A program made the position numbers and the translations under genes. A model generated the notes under the pieces. That model saw only the letters and a program-made list of their open reading frames with translations. It ran no database searches and had not been told where the DNA came from. Shown piece after piece: positions 41,533 to 49,732 of a stretch of DNA of 64,000 nt. Source of the DNA: CAMPKL01 sp963805925 (lineage in GTDB: Bacteria > Acidobacteriota > Terriglobia > Bryobacterales > UBA6623); contig CAWDWB010000007.1 in NCBI GenBank assembly GCA_963805925.1, forward strand, positions 372,001 through 436,000, written 5' to 3'. Position 1 is the stretch's first letter, and each line of letters starts with the position of its first letter.

Positions 41533-42444
41533 ATGAGAGTATTGATTAGCGGGGCGACGGGGTTTGTGGGGCGGGCGCTGTGCCGGCACTTGATCGGCAA
41601 GGGCGACGAGGTGTGGGCGTTTTCGCGGAGACCGGCGCAGGCCAAGGCTTCGCTGGAAGGCGTGAGCCGGGTGTTCGCTTGGGATGCGGCCTCGCACGAG
41701 CCGGCGGCGGAGGCGTTCGAAGGCGTGGATGCGGTGGTTCATCTGGCGGGCGAGTCGGTGGTCGGGCGCTGGACGAAGTCGAAGCGCGAGGCGATTCGCG
41801 CTAGCCGTGTGGACTCGACCCAGCTGCTCGTCGCGGCGATGGCCAAGCTGGCGACGCCGCCGACGGCGCTGATCTCGGCGAGCGCCATCGGATATTACGG
41901 AGAAAAGGGCGAGGCGGAGGTCACCGAGGAGTCGGCGCCGGACAACGATTTCTTGGGCCAGGTGGCGATTGCCTGGGAAGCGGCGGCGTTGCGGGCGGAG
42001 TTAAGCGGCGTGCGGGTGGTTTGTTTGCGCACGGGGATCATTCTGGGGCAGGGCGGCGGGGCGTTGCAGGCAATGCTGTTGCCGTTCAAGATGGGCGTCG
42101 GCGGTCCGTTGGGGTCCGGCAAGCAGTGGTGGTCGTGGGTGGCTTTCGACGACGTGATCGGGTTGATTGATTTCGCGCTGCGGACGCCTGCGGTCGAGGG
42201 TCCGTTGAATGTGACGGCGCCGACGCCGGTGAGGCAGAAGGATTTCGCTAAGGCGTTGGGCAAGGTTTTGCACCGTCCGGCGTTTATGCCGGCCCCGGCG
42301 TTCGCGCTCAAGTTGGCGCTGGGTGGGTTTTCGACCGAACTGCTGTCGAGTAAGAAGGTGTTGCCGAAGAAGGCGGAGCGGCTGGGGTATCGCTTTCGCT
42401 TCAGTGACTTAGGGGAGTGTTTGGAGCACGTAATTCGAAGTTGA
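41533..42444 (+). CDS. TIGR01777-family SDR (YfcH-like epimerase)
   Basis: 303 residues. MRVLISGATGFVGRALCRHL is the extended-SDR nucleotide motif (GxTGFVG), followed by VDAVVHLAGESVVGRWT and TALISASAIGYYGEKGE, in which the conserved GYYG Tyr region is typical of the YfcH/TIGR01777 family, and LRTGIILGQGGGAL. The last 50 residues (VLHRPAFMPAPAFALKLALG, LSSKKVLPKKAERLGYRF) are the DUF1731 domain. The family is widespread and its substrate is unknown. It lies 84 bp upstream of rpmH on the same strand. Confidence 0.92.
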   Translation: MRVLISGATGFVGRALCRHLIGKGDEVWAFSRRPAQAKASLEGVSRVFAWDAASHEPAAEAFEGVDAVVHLAGESVVGRWTKSKREAIRASRVDSTQLLVAAMAKLATPPTALISASAIGYYGEKGEAEVTEESAPDNDFLGQVAIAWEAAALRAELSGVRVVCLRTGIILGQGGGALQAMLLPFKMGVGGPLGSGKQWWSWVAFDDVIGLIDFALRTPAVEGPLNVTAPTPVRQKDFAKALGKVLHRPAFMPAPAFALKLALGGFSTELLSSKKVLPKKAERLGYRFRFSDLGECLEHVIRS

Positions 42445-42528
42445 CCCCTACGTCGGGCGTTGATAGACTTGTTGATTGGAGAGCGGCGTTGGGGTCCTCC
42501 CGGGACTCAACGTCATTTTTGTGTCGCC

Positions 42529-42678
42529 ATGCCGAAGAGAACGTTTCAACCTAATCGCCGCCGCCGGTCCAAGACTCACGGCTTCCGTGTGCGCATGAGC
42601 ACACCGGGAGGCCGCCGCGTGTTGGCGAATCGGCGCCGCAAGGGGCGTCATGCCCTTACCGTCAGCGACGAGCGATAG
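42529..42678 (+). CDS. rpmH: Ribosomal protein L34
   Basis: 49 residues starting MPKRTFQPNRRRRSKTHGFR, the standard L34 N-terminus, with the basic RVLANRRRKGRHAL middle. An upstream in-frame start at 42460 gives a spurious 23-residue extension. L34 is a late-assembling protein of the large ribosomal subunit. The gene opens the conserved rpmH-rnpA-yidD-yidC-khpB cluster and overlaps rnpA by 29 bp. Confidence 0.97.
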   Translation: MPKRTFQPNRRRRSKTHGFRVRMSTPGGRRVLANRRRKGRHALTVSDER

Positions 42679-43084
42679 TTCGTCGCGCGACGCAAACCGT
42701 TCCTCCGTTCCGCCGACTGATCAAGGACTTCCGAAACACCGCCGGTTGCGGAAGCGGGCGGAATTTCAAAAGGTCTACGAAGAAGGTCAACGGATTTCCG
42801 GAAGGCTGTTCACGTTATTTATTCGGCAGAGTTCCACGGATGCGCCAGGCCGATTTGGCTTGACGGTTTCGCGGAAAGTGGGACGCGCGGTGGTGCGCGT
42901 GCGGGTGAAGCGGTTGCTGCGCGAGGCGGTTCGTCTTTGTTGGGACTTGTTCCCAACGGGGAGCGAGGCGGTATTTCACGCCAGGCCGGTGATGCGGGAT
43001 GCGGACTTCGCAGCGGTACAATCCGAAGTGAAACGTGCACTCGAAAAAGCGGCAAGACGAATCGGGGGAGAGGCTACGACTTAA
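42650..43084 (+). CDS. rnpA: Ribonuclease P protein component
   Basis: 144 residues. The RNR-type motif of RnpA is present (GRAVVRVRVKRLLREAVRL), preceded by LRKRAEFQKVYEEGQRISGR and LFIRQSSTDAPGRFGLTVSRK. RnpA binds the catalytic RNA and assists cleavage of the 5' leader of pre-tRNA. The only credible start is ATG 42650 inside rpmH, giving a Ser/Pro-rich 30-residue leader; no ATG, GTG or TTG occurs in frame between it and the RnpA core except a TTG too far into the core. The C-terminus overlaps yidD by 50 bp. Confidence 0.95.
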   Translation: MPLPSATSDSSSRDANRSSVPPTDQGLPKHRRLRKRAEFQKVYEEGQRISGRLFTLFIRQSSTDAPGRFGLTVSRKVGRAVVRVRVKRLLREAVRLCWDLFPTGSEAVFHARPVMRDADFAAVQSEVKRALEKAARRIGGEATT

Positions 43085-43304
43085 CCCGGGGCAGCGAATC
43101 GCGCTGTTTGCCTTAGTTGCGTATAAGAGTATTCTTTCGCCGATATTGCCGTCTGCTTGCAAGTTCTATCCGACCTGTTCGATGTACGCTAGAGAAGCAG
43201 TTGAACGCCACGGCGTGATGAAGGGCTCGTGGCTGGCGGCTAAACGCCTGATCCGATGCCGCCCTTTCGCGCGCGGCGGATTCGACCCAGTCCCTGATGC
43301 CTGA
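43035..43304 (+). CDS. yidD: Membrane protein insertion efficiency factor YidD
   Basis: 89 residues from a GTG at 43035. The core LVAYKSILSPILPSACKFYP, then TCSMYAREAVERHGVMKGSW and RLIRCRPFARGGFDPVP, is the YidD signature with its Cys residues. YidD is a small inner-membrane-associated protein that helps YidC insert proteins. The start codon lies within rnpA (50-bp overlap) and the stop overlaps yidC by 8 bp, so the three genes are translationally coupled. Confidence 0.95.
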   Translation: MHSKKRQDESGERLRLNPGQRIALFALVAYKSILSPILPSACKFYPTCSMYAREAVERHGVMKGSWLAAKRLIRCRPFARGGFDPVPDA

Positions 43305-45030
43305 CAACGAGGAACAGTTCGTACAACGCCGCCTGCTGGTGGCGTCCCTTTTATCAGCGGTAGCCATGATGGGCTACTTCTACTTCTATCAGCCGCAAGG
43401 TTCGCCTTTGGTACAGCCGGCCGAGCAGGCGGTAGAAGCTCCCGCCGAGCAAGCCGAGGCGCCGCAGATGGCGCCGGCCGCAGCAGTCCCGGAAGCGGCG
43501 GCCGCGGAAGGCGAGCCAGTAGCGGCTCCCGCGCAGGCCGAGGCTGAGCGCGAGATTGTCGTCGAGACGGACACCTTCGAAGTGACCTTCTCCAATCGCG
43601 GCGGCGTCGTGAAGCGCTGGGTGTTGAAGGACTATCAGGACGTTCGCGGCGAGCCGCTGGATCTGGTCCATCAAGCCGGAGCTGAAGCGCACGGCTATCC
43701 GTTCCGCTTGCAGTTGAGCGGCGGCGAGGCGGTGCCCGGCTTGGACGACGCCCTCTACGAAGTGAATGAAGGCCCGGATCGGCGCACGGGCGATGCGGTT
43801 GTCGAGTTTCATTACGCCGACGGCGTGCGCGAGGTTCGCAAGACGTTTCGTTTCCGCCGCGAAGGGTATGAGCTGGACGTTGAAACCGACCTGACGGAGA
43901 ATGGCGCGCCGCGCATGCACTTGATCGCGTGGCCGGGCGGTTTTGGCGATACCGCTCACTTAAACGACCAGAACTACAGCACCGTATTCTATTGGGATCC
44001 GGCGGAAGGACTGGAGCGGAACAAAGCTTCCGCTGCTGAGGACGCCCGAATTACGAACCAGGGCGAGTATCCGTTTGCGGGCATCGACGACCTGTTTTTC
44101 ACGGCCGTCTTTCGGGCCAGAGAAGCTCAACCCATGCAGGTGGAAACCGCGGCGATTGAGATCGACCCTTTGGTCCCCGACCGGGACGCATTGAAGATAT
44201 TCGCGGCGACGGCCATCGGTTCTTCGACGGGCAACCAGTTTGAGTTATACGTCGGTCCCAAGAGCCTAAACGGCTTGCGCACTCTGGATAGCCGAATGGG
44301 CGATATCGTGAATTTCGGCTGGGCGGGATTCATCGCCGAGCCGCTGTTCTTGATGCTGCAGTGGACGCATGCCAACGTGGTTGCGAATTGGGGTTGGTCG
44401 ATCGTGTTAGTGACGATCGTGATCAATATCGCGCTCTTCCCGCTGAAGTGGAAGGGCAATAAGTCCCAGAAGCGCATGCAACAGATCCAACCGTTGATTA
44501 AGCAGATCAACGAGAAATACAAGGGTCTGAAGATGAGCGACCCGAAGAAGCAGGGTCAGCAAGAAGAGACGATGGAGCTGTACAAGAAGTACGGCGTCAA
44601 CCCTGTCGGCGGCTGCTTCCCGATGCTCTTGCAGATGCCGGTCTTCTATGGCTTTTACAGCCTGCTGACCCAGGTGATCGAGATGCGCGGCGCCGAGTGG
44701 CTTTTCGTGAGCGATCTATCGCAGCCGGAGCATTGGCTGATCATCGGCGGCACCTCGATTCACGTGCTGCCTCTGTTGATGATGGCGACGCAGTTCTGGA
44801 TGCAGACCTTAACGCCGATGCCGAGCGTCGACCCGGCACAGGCGCGCATGATGAGATTCATGCCCTTGATGATGGGCTTTATCTTCTACGGGTTCCAGGC
44901 CGGGCTGGTGATATACTGGCTCACGATGAATTTGGTCGGCGTGGGTCAGCAGGTGTTGCTGAACAAGATGCCGGGCGAGGAACTCGAGATCGAGATTCCT
45001 GGCCGCAAGCCAAACCGCAAAAAGAAGTAA
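43297..45030 (+). CDS. yidC: Membrane protein insertase YidC
   Basis: 577 residues with the Gram-negative layout: N-terminal TM (RLLVASLLSAVAMMGYFYFY), an Ala/Glu/Pro-rich linker (about 40-85), a large periplasmic beta domain to about residue 345, and the five-helix insertase core from residue 350 on. The core shows GWSIVLVTIVINIALFPLKW with the conserved Lys/Arg of the groove region, the cytoplasmic hairpin (IQPLIKQINEKYKG) and GGCFPMLLQMPVFYGFYSLL. It inserts membrane proteins alone or with SecYEG. The periplasmic domain indicates a diderm organism, in line with the outer-membrane receptor upstream. Confidence 0.97.
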   Translation: MPDNEEQFVQRRLLVASLLSAVAMMGYFYFYQPQGSPLVQPAEQAVEAPAEQAEAPQMAPAAAVPEAAAAEGEPVAAPAQAEAEREIVVETDTFEVTFSNRGGVVKRWVLKDYQDVRGEPLDLVHQAGAEAHGYPFRLQLSGGEAVPGLDDALYEVNEGPDRRTGDAVVEFHYADGVREVRKTFRFRREGYELDVETDLTENGAPRMHLIAWPGGFGDTAHLNDQNYSTVFYWDPAEGLERNKASAAEDARITNQGEYPFAGIDDLFFTAVFRAREAQPMQVETAAIEIDPLVPDRDALKIFAATAIGSSTGNQFELYVGPKSLNGLRTLDSRMGDIVNFGWAGFIAEPLFLMLQWTHANVVANWGWSIVLVTIVINIALFPLKWKGNKSQKRMQQIQPLIKQINEKYKGLKMSDPKKQGQQEETMELYKKYGVNPVGGCFPMLLQMPVFYGFYSLLTQVIEMRGAEWLFVSDLSQPEHWLIIGGTSIHVLPLLMMATQFWMQTLTPMPSVDPAQARMMRFMPLMMGFIFYGFQAGLVIYWLTMNLVGVGQQVLLNKMPGEELEIEIPGRKPNRKKK

Positions 45031-45066
45031 CCCTCCGCCCTGCGAACCCGCCCTACTGTCCGTCCC

Positions 45067-45570
45067 ATGCCCGTGCAACCCTGGAATTTGGATAAGATCA
45101 TCGACGATATCGATGAGTTCTTGGACGCCGTCCTGGACACGGCGGGGCTGGATCTCGACTACGAGATTCGCGAAGGAGGCGGGGACTCGGCGGAGCTGAT
45201 TAGCCCGGACTTGACCGTCGATTTCAGCGGCGACGATTTGCCCCTGCTGTTGGACCACCGCGCCGAACTGCTGTTGGCGTTGGAGCACCTGACGCTTGAG
45301 GCGCTCAAGATCTCGCACGATGACCGCTACCGCTTAATCTTCGATGCCGACGACTATCGGCTCATGCGCATCGAAGAGTTGCGCATGAGCGCCGAGGCGG
45401 CGGCAGAGAAGGTAGTCAAGTCGGGGCGGCCGTTCCACTTCCAGCCGATGACGTCGCGGGAGCGGCGCATCATTCACCTGACCTTGCGCGACAACAAAGA
45501 CGTGATGACGACTTCCGAAGGCATGGCCCCAGGACGCCATACGGTCATCTACAAGGCCGACAAACGTTAG
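45067..45570 (+). CDS. khpB: KH-R3H RNA-binding protein (Jag/KhpB)
   Basis: 167 residues. The middle (AELISPDLTVDFSGDDLPLL, LLALEHLTLEAL) matches the KH domain of Jag/KhpB and the end (FQPMTSRERRIIHLTLRDNK, EGMAPGRHTVIY) the R3H domain, with the R-x-x-x-H spacing. The N-terminal Jag_N domain found in Firmicutes is missing, as is usual in Acidobacteria. KhpB binds many RNAs and in Gram-positives affects cell elongation. It is 36 bp after yidC. The usual following gene mnmE is not present; instead its TAG shares 4 bp with the stop of a convergent PDZ gene. Confidence 0.9.
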   Translation: MPVQPWNLDKIIDDIDEFLDAVLDTAGLDLDYEIREGGGDSAELISPDLTVDFSGDDLPLLLDHRAELLLALEHLTLEALKISHDDRYRLIFDADDYRLMRIEELRMSAEAAAEKVVKSGRPFHFQPMTSRERRIIHLTLRDNKDVMTTSEGMAPGRHTVIYKADKR

Positions 45571-46370
45571 TTGTGGCCGGCGAGCGGCCAGGCGGCGCCT
45601 GCTGATTCTTCCCTGGCGAGCGTTATTTTGGCGGCGCGGCGGTTGCGCACGATGCCGATCTCAACAGAAGATGCGGCACGATGCATTTCGCGCCGGATAT
45701 CCGCGGCATCCTCAACCGAGTTGCCTGCGACGCTGACGATAACGTCTCCGGCGACGAGGCCCGCTTTCGCGGCCGGGGAACCTTCTTCCACCGAGCGCAC
45801 GAGCACGCCTTGCTTCACGCCGAAGTGTTTGGCGAGCTGGTCTTCGATGGCTTCCAGTTCCACGCCGAGCGAGCGATTGCGGACCACCGTCACGGCCCGG
45901 GGGAAGTCGAAGCCGAGGCCGGCTTGGCGCTTGAACTGCTCGGCGATATCGGTGGAGGTCGGCAAACCGCGAGTTTCGACGACGATATCGACGTCCCGCT
46001 TCTTGCCGTCCCGCCAGATTTCGAGTTGAACGGTCTGTCCGCCGGGGGTCTCGTGCACGAGTCGGGCTAGCTGCTCGGCGCCGAGGACTTGCTCATTGCG
46101 ATAGCGGGTGATGACGTCGTCTCGTTGGAGGCCAGCCTCTTGGGCCGGGCCGCCCTCGGCGACTTGGGCGATCTCTACGCCGTGAATGTTGTCTAGCTTA
46201 AGCTGGCTAGCCTTCTCCGGAGTCAGGTCGATGATACCGACGCCCAACCAACTTTGCGAGCCGGCTGCCGTCTGGGGCGGCGCGCCTTGGGCGGCGGTGT
46301 ACAACGTAAACGGCGAGGCGGCCAATGCTAGCGATAAGGTCGCTTGGGCGATGCAAGTGTGCAGCGTCAT
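45567..46370 (-). CDS. Periplasmic protein with two PDZ domains
   Basis: 267 residues with a signal peptide (LSLALAASPFTLYTAAQG). A first PDZ domain spans about 40-118 (LGVGIIDLTPEKASQLKLDN, GGPAQEAGLQRDDVITRYRN) and a second about 165-250 (SLGVELEAIEDQLAKHFGVK, GSPAAKAGLVAGDVIVSVAG). No trypsin-like protease domain precedes them, so this is a HtrA-like PDZ pair without the enzyme, probably a regulatory or scaffold protein. It is the last gene of the sigma/anti-sigma/DUF4097 operon, 6 bp after DUF4097. PDZ domains in envelope-stress pathways bind exposed C-termini of misfolded outer-membrane proteins, which would fit. Confidence 0.88.
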   Translation of the reverse strand: MTLHTCIAQATLSLALAASPFTLYTAAQGAPPQTAAGSQSWLGVGIIDLTPEKASQLKLDNIHGVEIAQVAEGGPAQEAGLQRDDVITRYRNEQVLGAEQLARLVHETPGGQTVQLEIWRDGKKRDVDIVVETRGLPTSTDIAEQFKRQAGLGFDFPRAVTVVRNRSLGVELEAIEDQLAKHFGVKQGVLVRSVEEGSPAAKAGLVAGDVIVSVAGNSVEDAADIRREMHRAASSVEIGIVRNRRAAKITLAREESAGAAWPLAGHN

Positions 46371-46376
46371 CCGAAG

Positions 46377-47570
46377 CTACTCCCTGCGGCGAATGTAGAT
46401 CCGGCCGCTTGTGTTGCGGACTCGCAGAAGAGGACCGCCGCCGTTCAATTGGCCGGCGGCTTGGACGCCGCCGAAGCTGTCTCCGCGAGTGACCTGAATG
46501 TCAGGGAAGTCGCTCTCGATGCGCTGCAGGTTTCTGGCGAAGTCGACCATGGCGTCGATGGTGACGCGCATGTCCGCAGGCAAGAAAAGCACAATGGAGC
46601 CGGCGTTCGTCTCGATGAGCGAATCCATCATCTGGCGGTCAGAAATGAAATAGGCCTGCACGTTACCGGCGGCGCTGAGAGCGTAAACGCGTCCGGCGAC
46701 GTCGTTGAGTTGGATGTCGCCGGATGCGGTTTCGGCGTGGATGCCGGCCGGAGCGCGGGCGACGCGAATGGCTCCGCCGGCGGTATCGAGGGTGACTTCG
46801 CCGCCTGCTTCGCCGACGACGATGGAGCCGCCGGAGGTCGCTGCGGCGATTTTGCCGCCGACAAACTTCGCTTCGATGTTGCCGCCGACGGTTTCCGCCT
46901 GCAAACGGCCGCGAACGTTGCCGACGCGGATGCCGCCGCCGGCGGAATTGAGAACGGCGTCGCCTCCGGAAGAGGTCAGCGCAATGGAGCCGCCGGCTGT
47001 TTCGCAGCGCACGTTTTTGCCGATAGCGCCGAGTTCAATGTTGCCGCCTCCGGTGGTGACCAATACGTCGCCGCCGATCCGGTCGAGAGTGATGGCGCCG
47101 CCGGCAGAGTCGGCGTTGACCCGACCGCGAATATCGCTGACATCGAGTTCGCCGCCACGGGTGACGATCACTGCATCAGTGATGGTCTGCGGGACGGTCA
47201 TTTCGATCTCGGCGCGCATGCTGCAACGACCGCAGTTGACTTCGCCGATACCCAGTGTGGTGGTGTCGGCGCTGCTGGCAGCTCCCGCTTGCGCTTGCTG
47301 GAAATATTGGCGCGCTTCTTGTTCGTTGCTCGCCCGGACTTTCAAGAGAATTCGGTAAGCGACGGTTTGCGTATCGGAGCCGCGAACGGTGATTTCACCC
47401 AGAGCGCTGATGCGCAAACGCGGTCTGCCGGCGACTTCGCCCTGATAGGTCTGGGTGAAATAGCCGCCGTCTTTCACGATCGGCCCGCCCGTCGTCTGGG
47501 CGCCCAGCGGCGCGGCTAGGACGGCGAGGAAACAGGCCGCACTCTGAAGTCTTCTTGTCGCTTGCAGCAA
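46377..47570 (-). CDS. DUF4097-type right-handed beta-repeat secreted protein
   Basis: 397 residues with a signal peptide (LQSAACFLAVLAAPLGAQ). The bulk is a long series of short beta repeats of the form GGxIxxxxxxGxVxAxTxGG (VTTGGGNIELGAIGKNVRCE, TAGGSIALTSSGGDAVLNSA), the DUF4097 pattern of adhesin-like sheets. The region about 60-130 includes ARQYFQQAQAGAAS and a CGRC motif. DUF4097 proteins frequently lie next to ECF sigma/anti-sigma genes. Their role is unknown; a structural or sensing role at the envelope is inferred from context. The gene starts 11 bp after the anti-sigma stop. Confidence 0.87.
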   Translation of the reverse strand: MLQATRRLQSAACFLAVLAAPLGAQTTGGPIVKDGGYFTQTYQGEVAGRPRLRISALGEITVRGSDTQTVAYRILLKVRASNEQEARQYFQQAQAGAASSADTTTLGIGEVNCGRCSMRAEIEMTVPQTITDAVIVTRGGELDVSDIRGRVNADSAGGAITLDRIGGDVLVTTGGGNIELGAIGKNVRCETAGGSIALTSSGGDAVLNSAGGGIRVGNVRGRLQAETVGGNIEAKFVGGKIAAATSGGSIVVGEAGGEVTLDTAGGAIRVARAPAGIHAETASGDIQLNDVAGRVYALSAAGNVQAYFISDRQMMDSLIETNAGSIVLFLPADMRVTIDAMVDFARNLQRIESDFPDIQVTRGDSFGGVQAAGQLNGGGPLLRVRNTSGRIYIRRRE

Positions 47571-47581
47571 AATCGAATTCC

Positions 47582-48538
47582 TCAGTACAACCCAATGGAC
47601 GCATTGAGTTCGGCTAACGTTTGTTCGGAGCGCAGGCGCACGTAGCTGTTCGGCTCATCACGCACGACGTCTTGCAGCACCTCGACCAGTTCGCGGTCGG
47701 GGTGAGCAGTCAGCAATTCGATGGCGTTGACGCGCATGCCGGGGTTCGAGTCATTGCGCAGGGTCTTCATCAGCGCGTGACGGACGTCCATGTCTTCCTT
47801 GTAGGGGGCCAACGCTTCGAGAGCCTTCAAACGGGCGCCGCCGTTTTCGTCTTCGAGCATGGCTTTGACCAGCGCTCCGCGCACTTGCGGGTCATCGGCG
47901 CGTTGGCGCAGCAGATCGATCATGTCCAGCCGCCGGCCGGAGTTGGAACTGCGCGACATGGCGATCAGTAGCGCTTGGATTTGCGGGTCGTTGGAGTTGC
48001 CGCGGATGGTGCGACGTTCTTCGACGACGATTTCCACCGAGGACGAACCGGGACCGGTGGAGACGGAACGCACGTCGGGGATGTCTTCGTAGGAAGCGAG
48101 CGCGGCGCCGTCTTTGGGAAGCGCACTTTGCTCAGCGACAGGCGGCTGGTCGGAGAAGGCCATGCGGAATTGCTGGGTGGCGCGTCCGCCCCAGAAGCCG
48201 GCGGCGACGAACAGCATCGCCAGGGCGCCTTGCCAGGCCAGGTTGGGCGCGGACGGAGTGAAGATGGAGCGCAAGCGGGCGCCCCAGGATTGCTGCTGGG
48301 CGACGATGGCCTCTTGGCGAATCGCCCGCATCAGGTCCATGCGGCAATCGGCGATTTCGGCGGGACTAAAATCAAGCGTCTCGCGCTGACGCAGCGTTTC
48401 GATGAGCAGACGTTCCTCTTCGACGACAGCCGCAAGGGTCGCCGAACGCCCCAACTCTTCCTCAAATTGCGTCTCGTCTTCGGCCGACAACTCGCCGTAG
48501 AGATAAAGACCGACTCGGTTTCTGATGTCTTCGCTCAT
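47582..48538 (-). CDS. Membrane anti-sigma-like factor with HEAT-repeat extracytoplasmic domain
   Basis: 318 residues. The N-terminus (about 1-95) is acidic and helical (LYLYGELSAEDETQFEEELG, then RDAT-like helices to RQEAIVAQQQ), matching the anti-sigma domain fold though without a clear zinc HxxxCxxC motif. One TM segment (WQGALAMLFVAAGFWGG) is near 105-122. The outside part (about 190-310) is made of HEAT-type repeats (NSGRRLDMIDLLRQRADDPQ, GGARLKALEALAPYKED, NPGMRVNAIELLTAHPDREL). Its ATG immediately follows the TAG of the ECF sigma gene, so it is presumably that factor's antagonist. A HEAT ectodomain suggests sensing by protein contact. Confidence 0.85.
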   Translation of the reverse strand: MSEDIRNRVGLYLYGELSAEDETQFEEELGRSATLAAVVEEERLLIETLRQRETLDFSPAEIADCRMDLMRAIRQEAIVAQQQSWGARLRSIFTPSAPNLAWQGALAMLFVAAGFWGGRATQQFRMAFSDQPPVAEQSALPKDGAALASYEDIPDVRSVSTGPGSSSVEIVVEERRTIRGNSNDPQIQALLIAMSRSSNSGRRLDMIDLLRQRADDPQVRGALVKAMLEDENGGARLKALEALAPYKEDMDVRHALMKTLRNDSNPGMRVNAIELLTAHPDRELVEVLQDVVRDEPNSYVRLRSEQTLAELNASIGLY

Positions 48539-49186
48539 CTAGGCCCTCGCATCCTGCAGAGCGGCTCGTAACTTGTGAGTCGCCCGGAACAGACTGTTCT
48601 TGGCTGCTTCTTCGCTGATTCCGACGGCCTCGCCGATGGCGCGCAGCCGCATGCCGTCGTAGTGGCGCAGTTCAAAGACGACGCGCTCATTGGGGGAAAG
48701 TTGTTCCAGAGCGGTCTCGATTCGGTCGGCCAGCGCTTGTCCTTCAAAGGCGCGGTCGGGGTTGCCTTCGACGCGCGGTTCTTGAGCGGCTTGCAAGGGG
48801 TTGAGGCCCCGGGCGTCGTCGCGGTCGTCGACGCCGACTTCCTTGCGGACTCCCTTGCGCCGTAGCTGGTCCAAACAGACATTGGTCGTAATCCGGTAGA
48901 GCCAGGTGTGGAAGCTGCACTGGAAGCGGAAAGTATCGAGCTTCCGATAGGCCTTAAGAAAAGCTTCCTGATAGGCATCTCGCGCGTCCTCCGGGGAGCG
49001 CAACATATTCATCGCCAGCCGCAGGACTGAGCGCTCATACAGGCGCACCAACTCCTCGAAGGCGGCTGGGTCCTTCTTCTGGGCCGCTTCAATCAGCGCA
49101 GTTTCGCTGGGAGCGGCTGACTCAGGCTGGGTGCTGAGCCCGATCGATTCCGCATCGGCCAATTCCACGTGGTCTTGCCGGTTCAA
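48539..49186 (-). CDS. ECF RNA polymerase sigma factor (RpoE/SigW type)
   Basis: 215 residues. Region 2 is clear (AFEELVRLYERSVLRLAMNM, DARDAYQEAFLKAYRKLDTF, FQCSFHTWLYRITTNVCLDQ), as is region 4 (LEQLSPNERVVFELRHYDGM, LRAIGEAVGISEEAAKNSLF). It directs RNA polymerase to a regulon of extracytoplasmic-stress promoters. The 25-residue N-terminal extension is acidic and Ser/Glu-rich. The gene leads an operon with the anti-sigma factor (stop and start abut), DUF4097 and PDZ genes, and should be autoregulated; a possible promoter lies just upstream. Confidence 0.93.
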   Translation of the reverse strand: MNRQDHVELADAESIGLSTQPESAAPSETALIEAAQKKDPAAFEELVRLYERSVLRLAMNMLRSPEDARDAYQEAFLKAYRKLDTFRFQCSFHTWLYRITTNVCLDQLRRKGVRKEVGVDDRDDARGLNPLQAAQEPRVEGNPDRAFEGQALADRIETALEQLSPNERVVFELRHYDGMRLRAIGEAVGISEEAAKNSLFRATHKLRAALQDARA

Positions 49187-49190
49187 TGAG

Positions 49191-49218
49191 TTAGACGCTC
49201 GTCCGGGTTGAACGTTTG
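49191..49218 (-). promoter_or_regulatory. Possible ECF-type promoter of the sigma operon
   Basis: On the minus strand CAAAC (49218-49214), a 16-bp spacer and CGTCTAA (49197-49191) resemble the AAC/CGTC promoters used by RpoE-like sigma factors. The -10 element is only about 5 bp from the start codon, so the transcript would be nearly leaderless, which weakens the case. Confidence 0.25.
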
Positions 49219-49321
49219 GCGCGCCACTTCAGTATTTTCGCTCTTTGGGAGGCGAGACGGGGCGGGCGTTGTTGCGCAGGCCCGGGTTAGAGGCGTTCCG
49301 TCGGCGTTTTTGGGCCCTGGC

Positions 49322-49567
49322 TCAGAAGGAATCGCGGCCCGAATGCGACTTGTCGGAAGCTACTTGGGATGGAACGGCTAGCGCGTCGACCATGCCCCAT
49401 TGCGCTCGTCCTAGTTGGGTGCTGCGACCCTGTGGGCTGAGACTGCCGACCAAACGTTCCTTTTCTTTCGCCGTCGCCTCAAGGCTCAAGAAGTTTTCGG
49501 CATGTTCCCCTGCAACTGAGGTCAGGACAACGATATCGGGCCGGACGACCGCAGCGGCCCTCCACAT
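49322..49567 (-). pseudogene. Decayed fragment resembling a Mur-ligase family protein
   Basis: In the 546-bp stretch before the aminotransferase gene no intact gene is evident. A minus-strand frame begins MWRAAAVVRPDIVVLTSVAG followed by EHAENFLSLEATAKEKERLV and GSLSPQG, which closely resembles the middle domain of Mur ligases (pattern RPDIVVLTSVxxEH and the following EKxxLV helix). After about 55 residues the resemblance fades and the frame has no plausible family start or end; a stop lies just before the Met. It looks like a remnant of a lost ATP-dependent amide ligase gene. The rest of 49187-49732 shows only a hairpin CGACCG/CGGTCG at 49623-49640. Confidence 0.5.
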
Positions 49568-49732
49568 GAGCCCTTACCGTCCATGGCACGACGCTGCTAG
49601 ACGGCCTGGTATGCTCTGGGATCGACCGTGAAGGCGGTCGCTACGTGATGCACGAATGCACCGAGATCAAGCATGTGTCATGGGGGCCGTAGGAAGGGTG
49701 CTGCTAGAGCCCTTGGATGTCAACCAGTTAAC

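Noticed and set aside
42445..42528. Possible replication origin beside rpmH
   Set aside because: No dnaA gene, no cluster of DnaA boxes and no AT-rich unwinding region are visible in the 84-bp gap.
49245..49631. 128-residue plus-strand open frame before the aminotransferase
   Set aside because: It has no ribosome-binding site, no family resemblance and basic, low-conservation composition; the minus strand carries the Mur-ligase-like motif instead.
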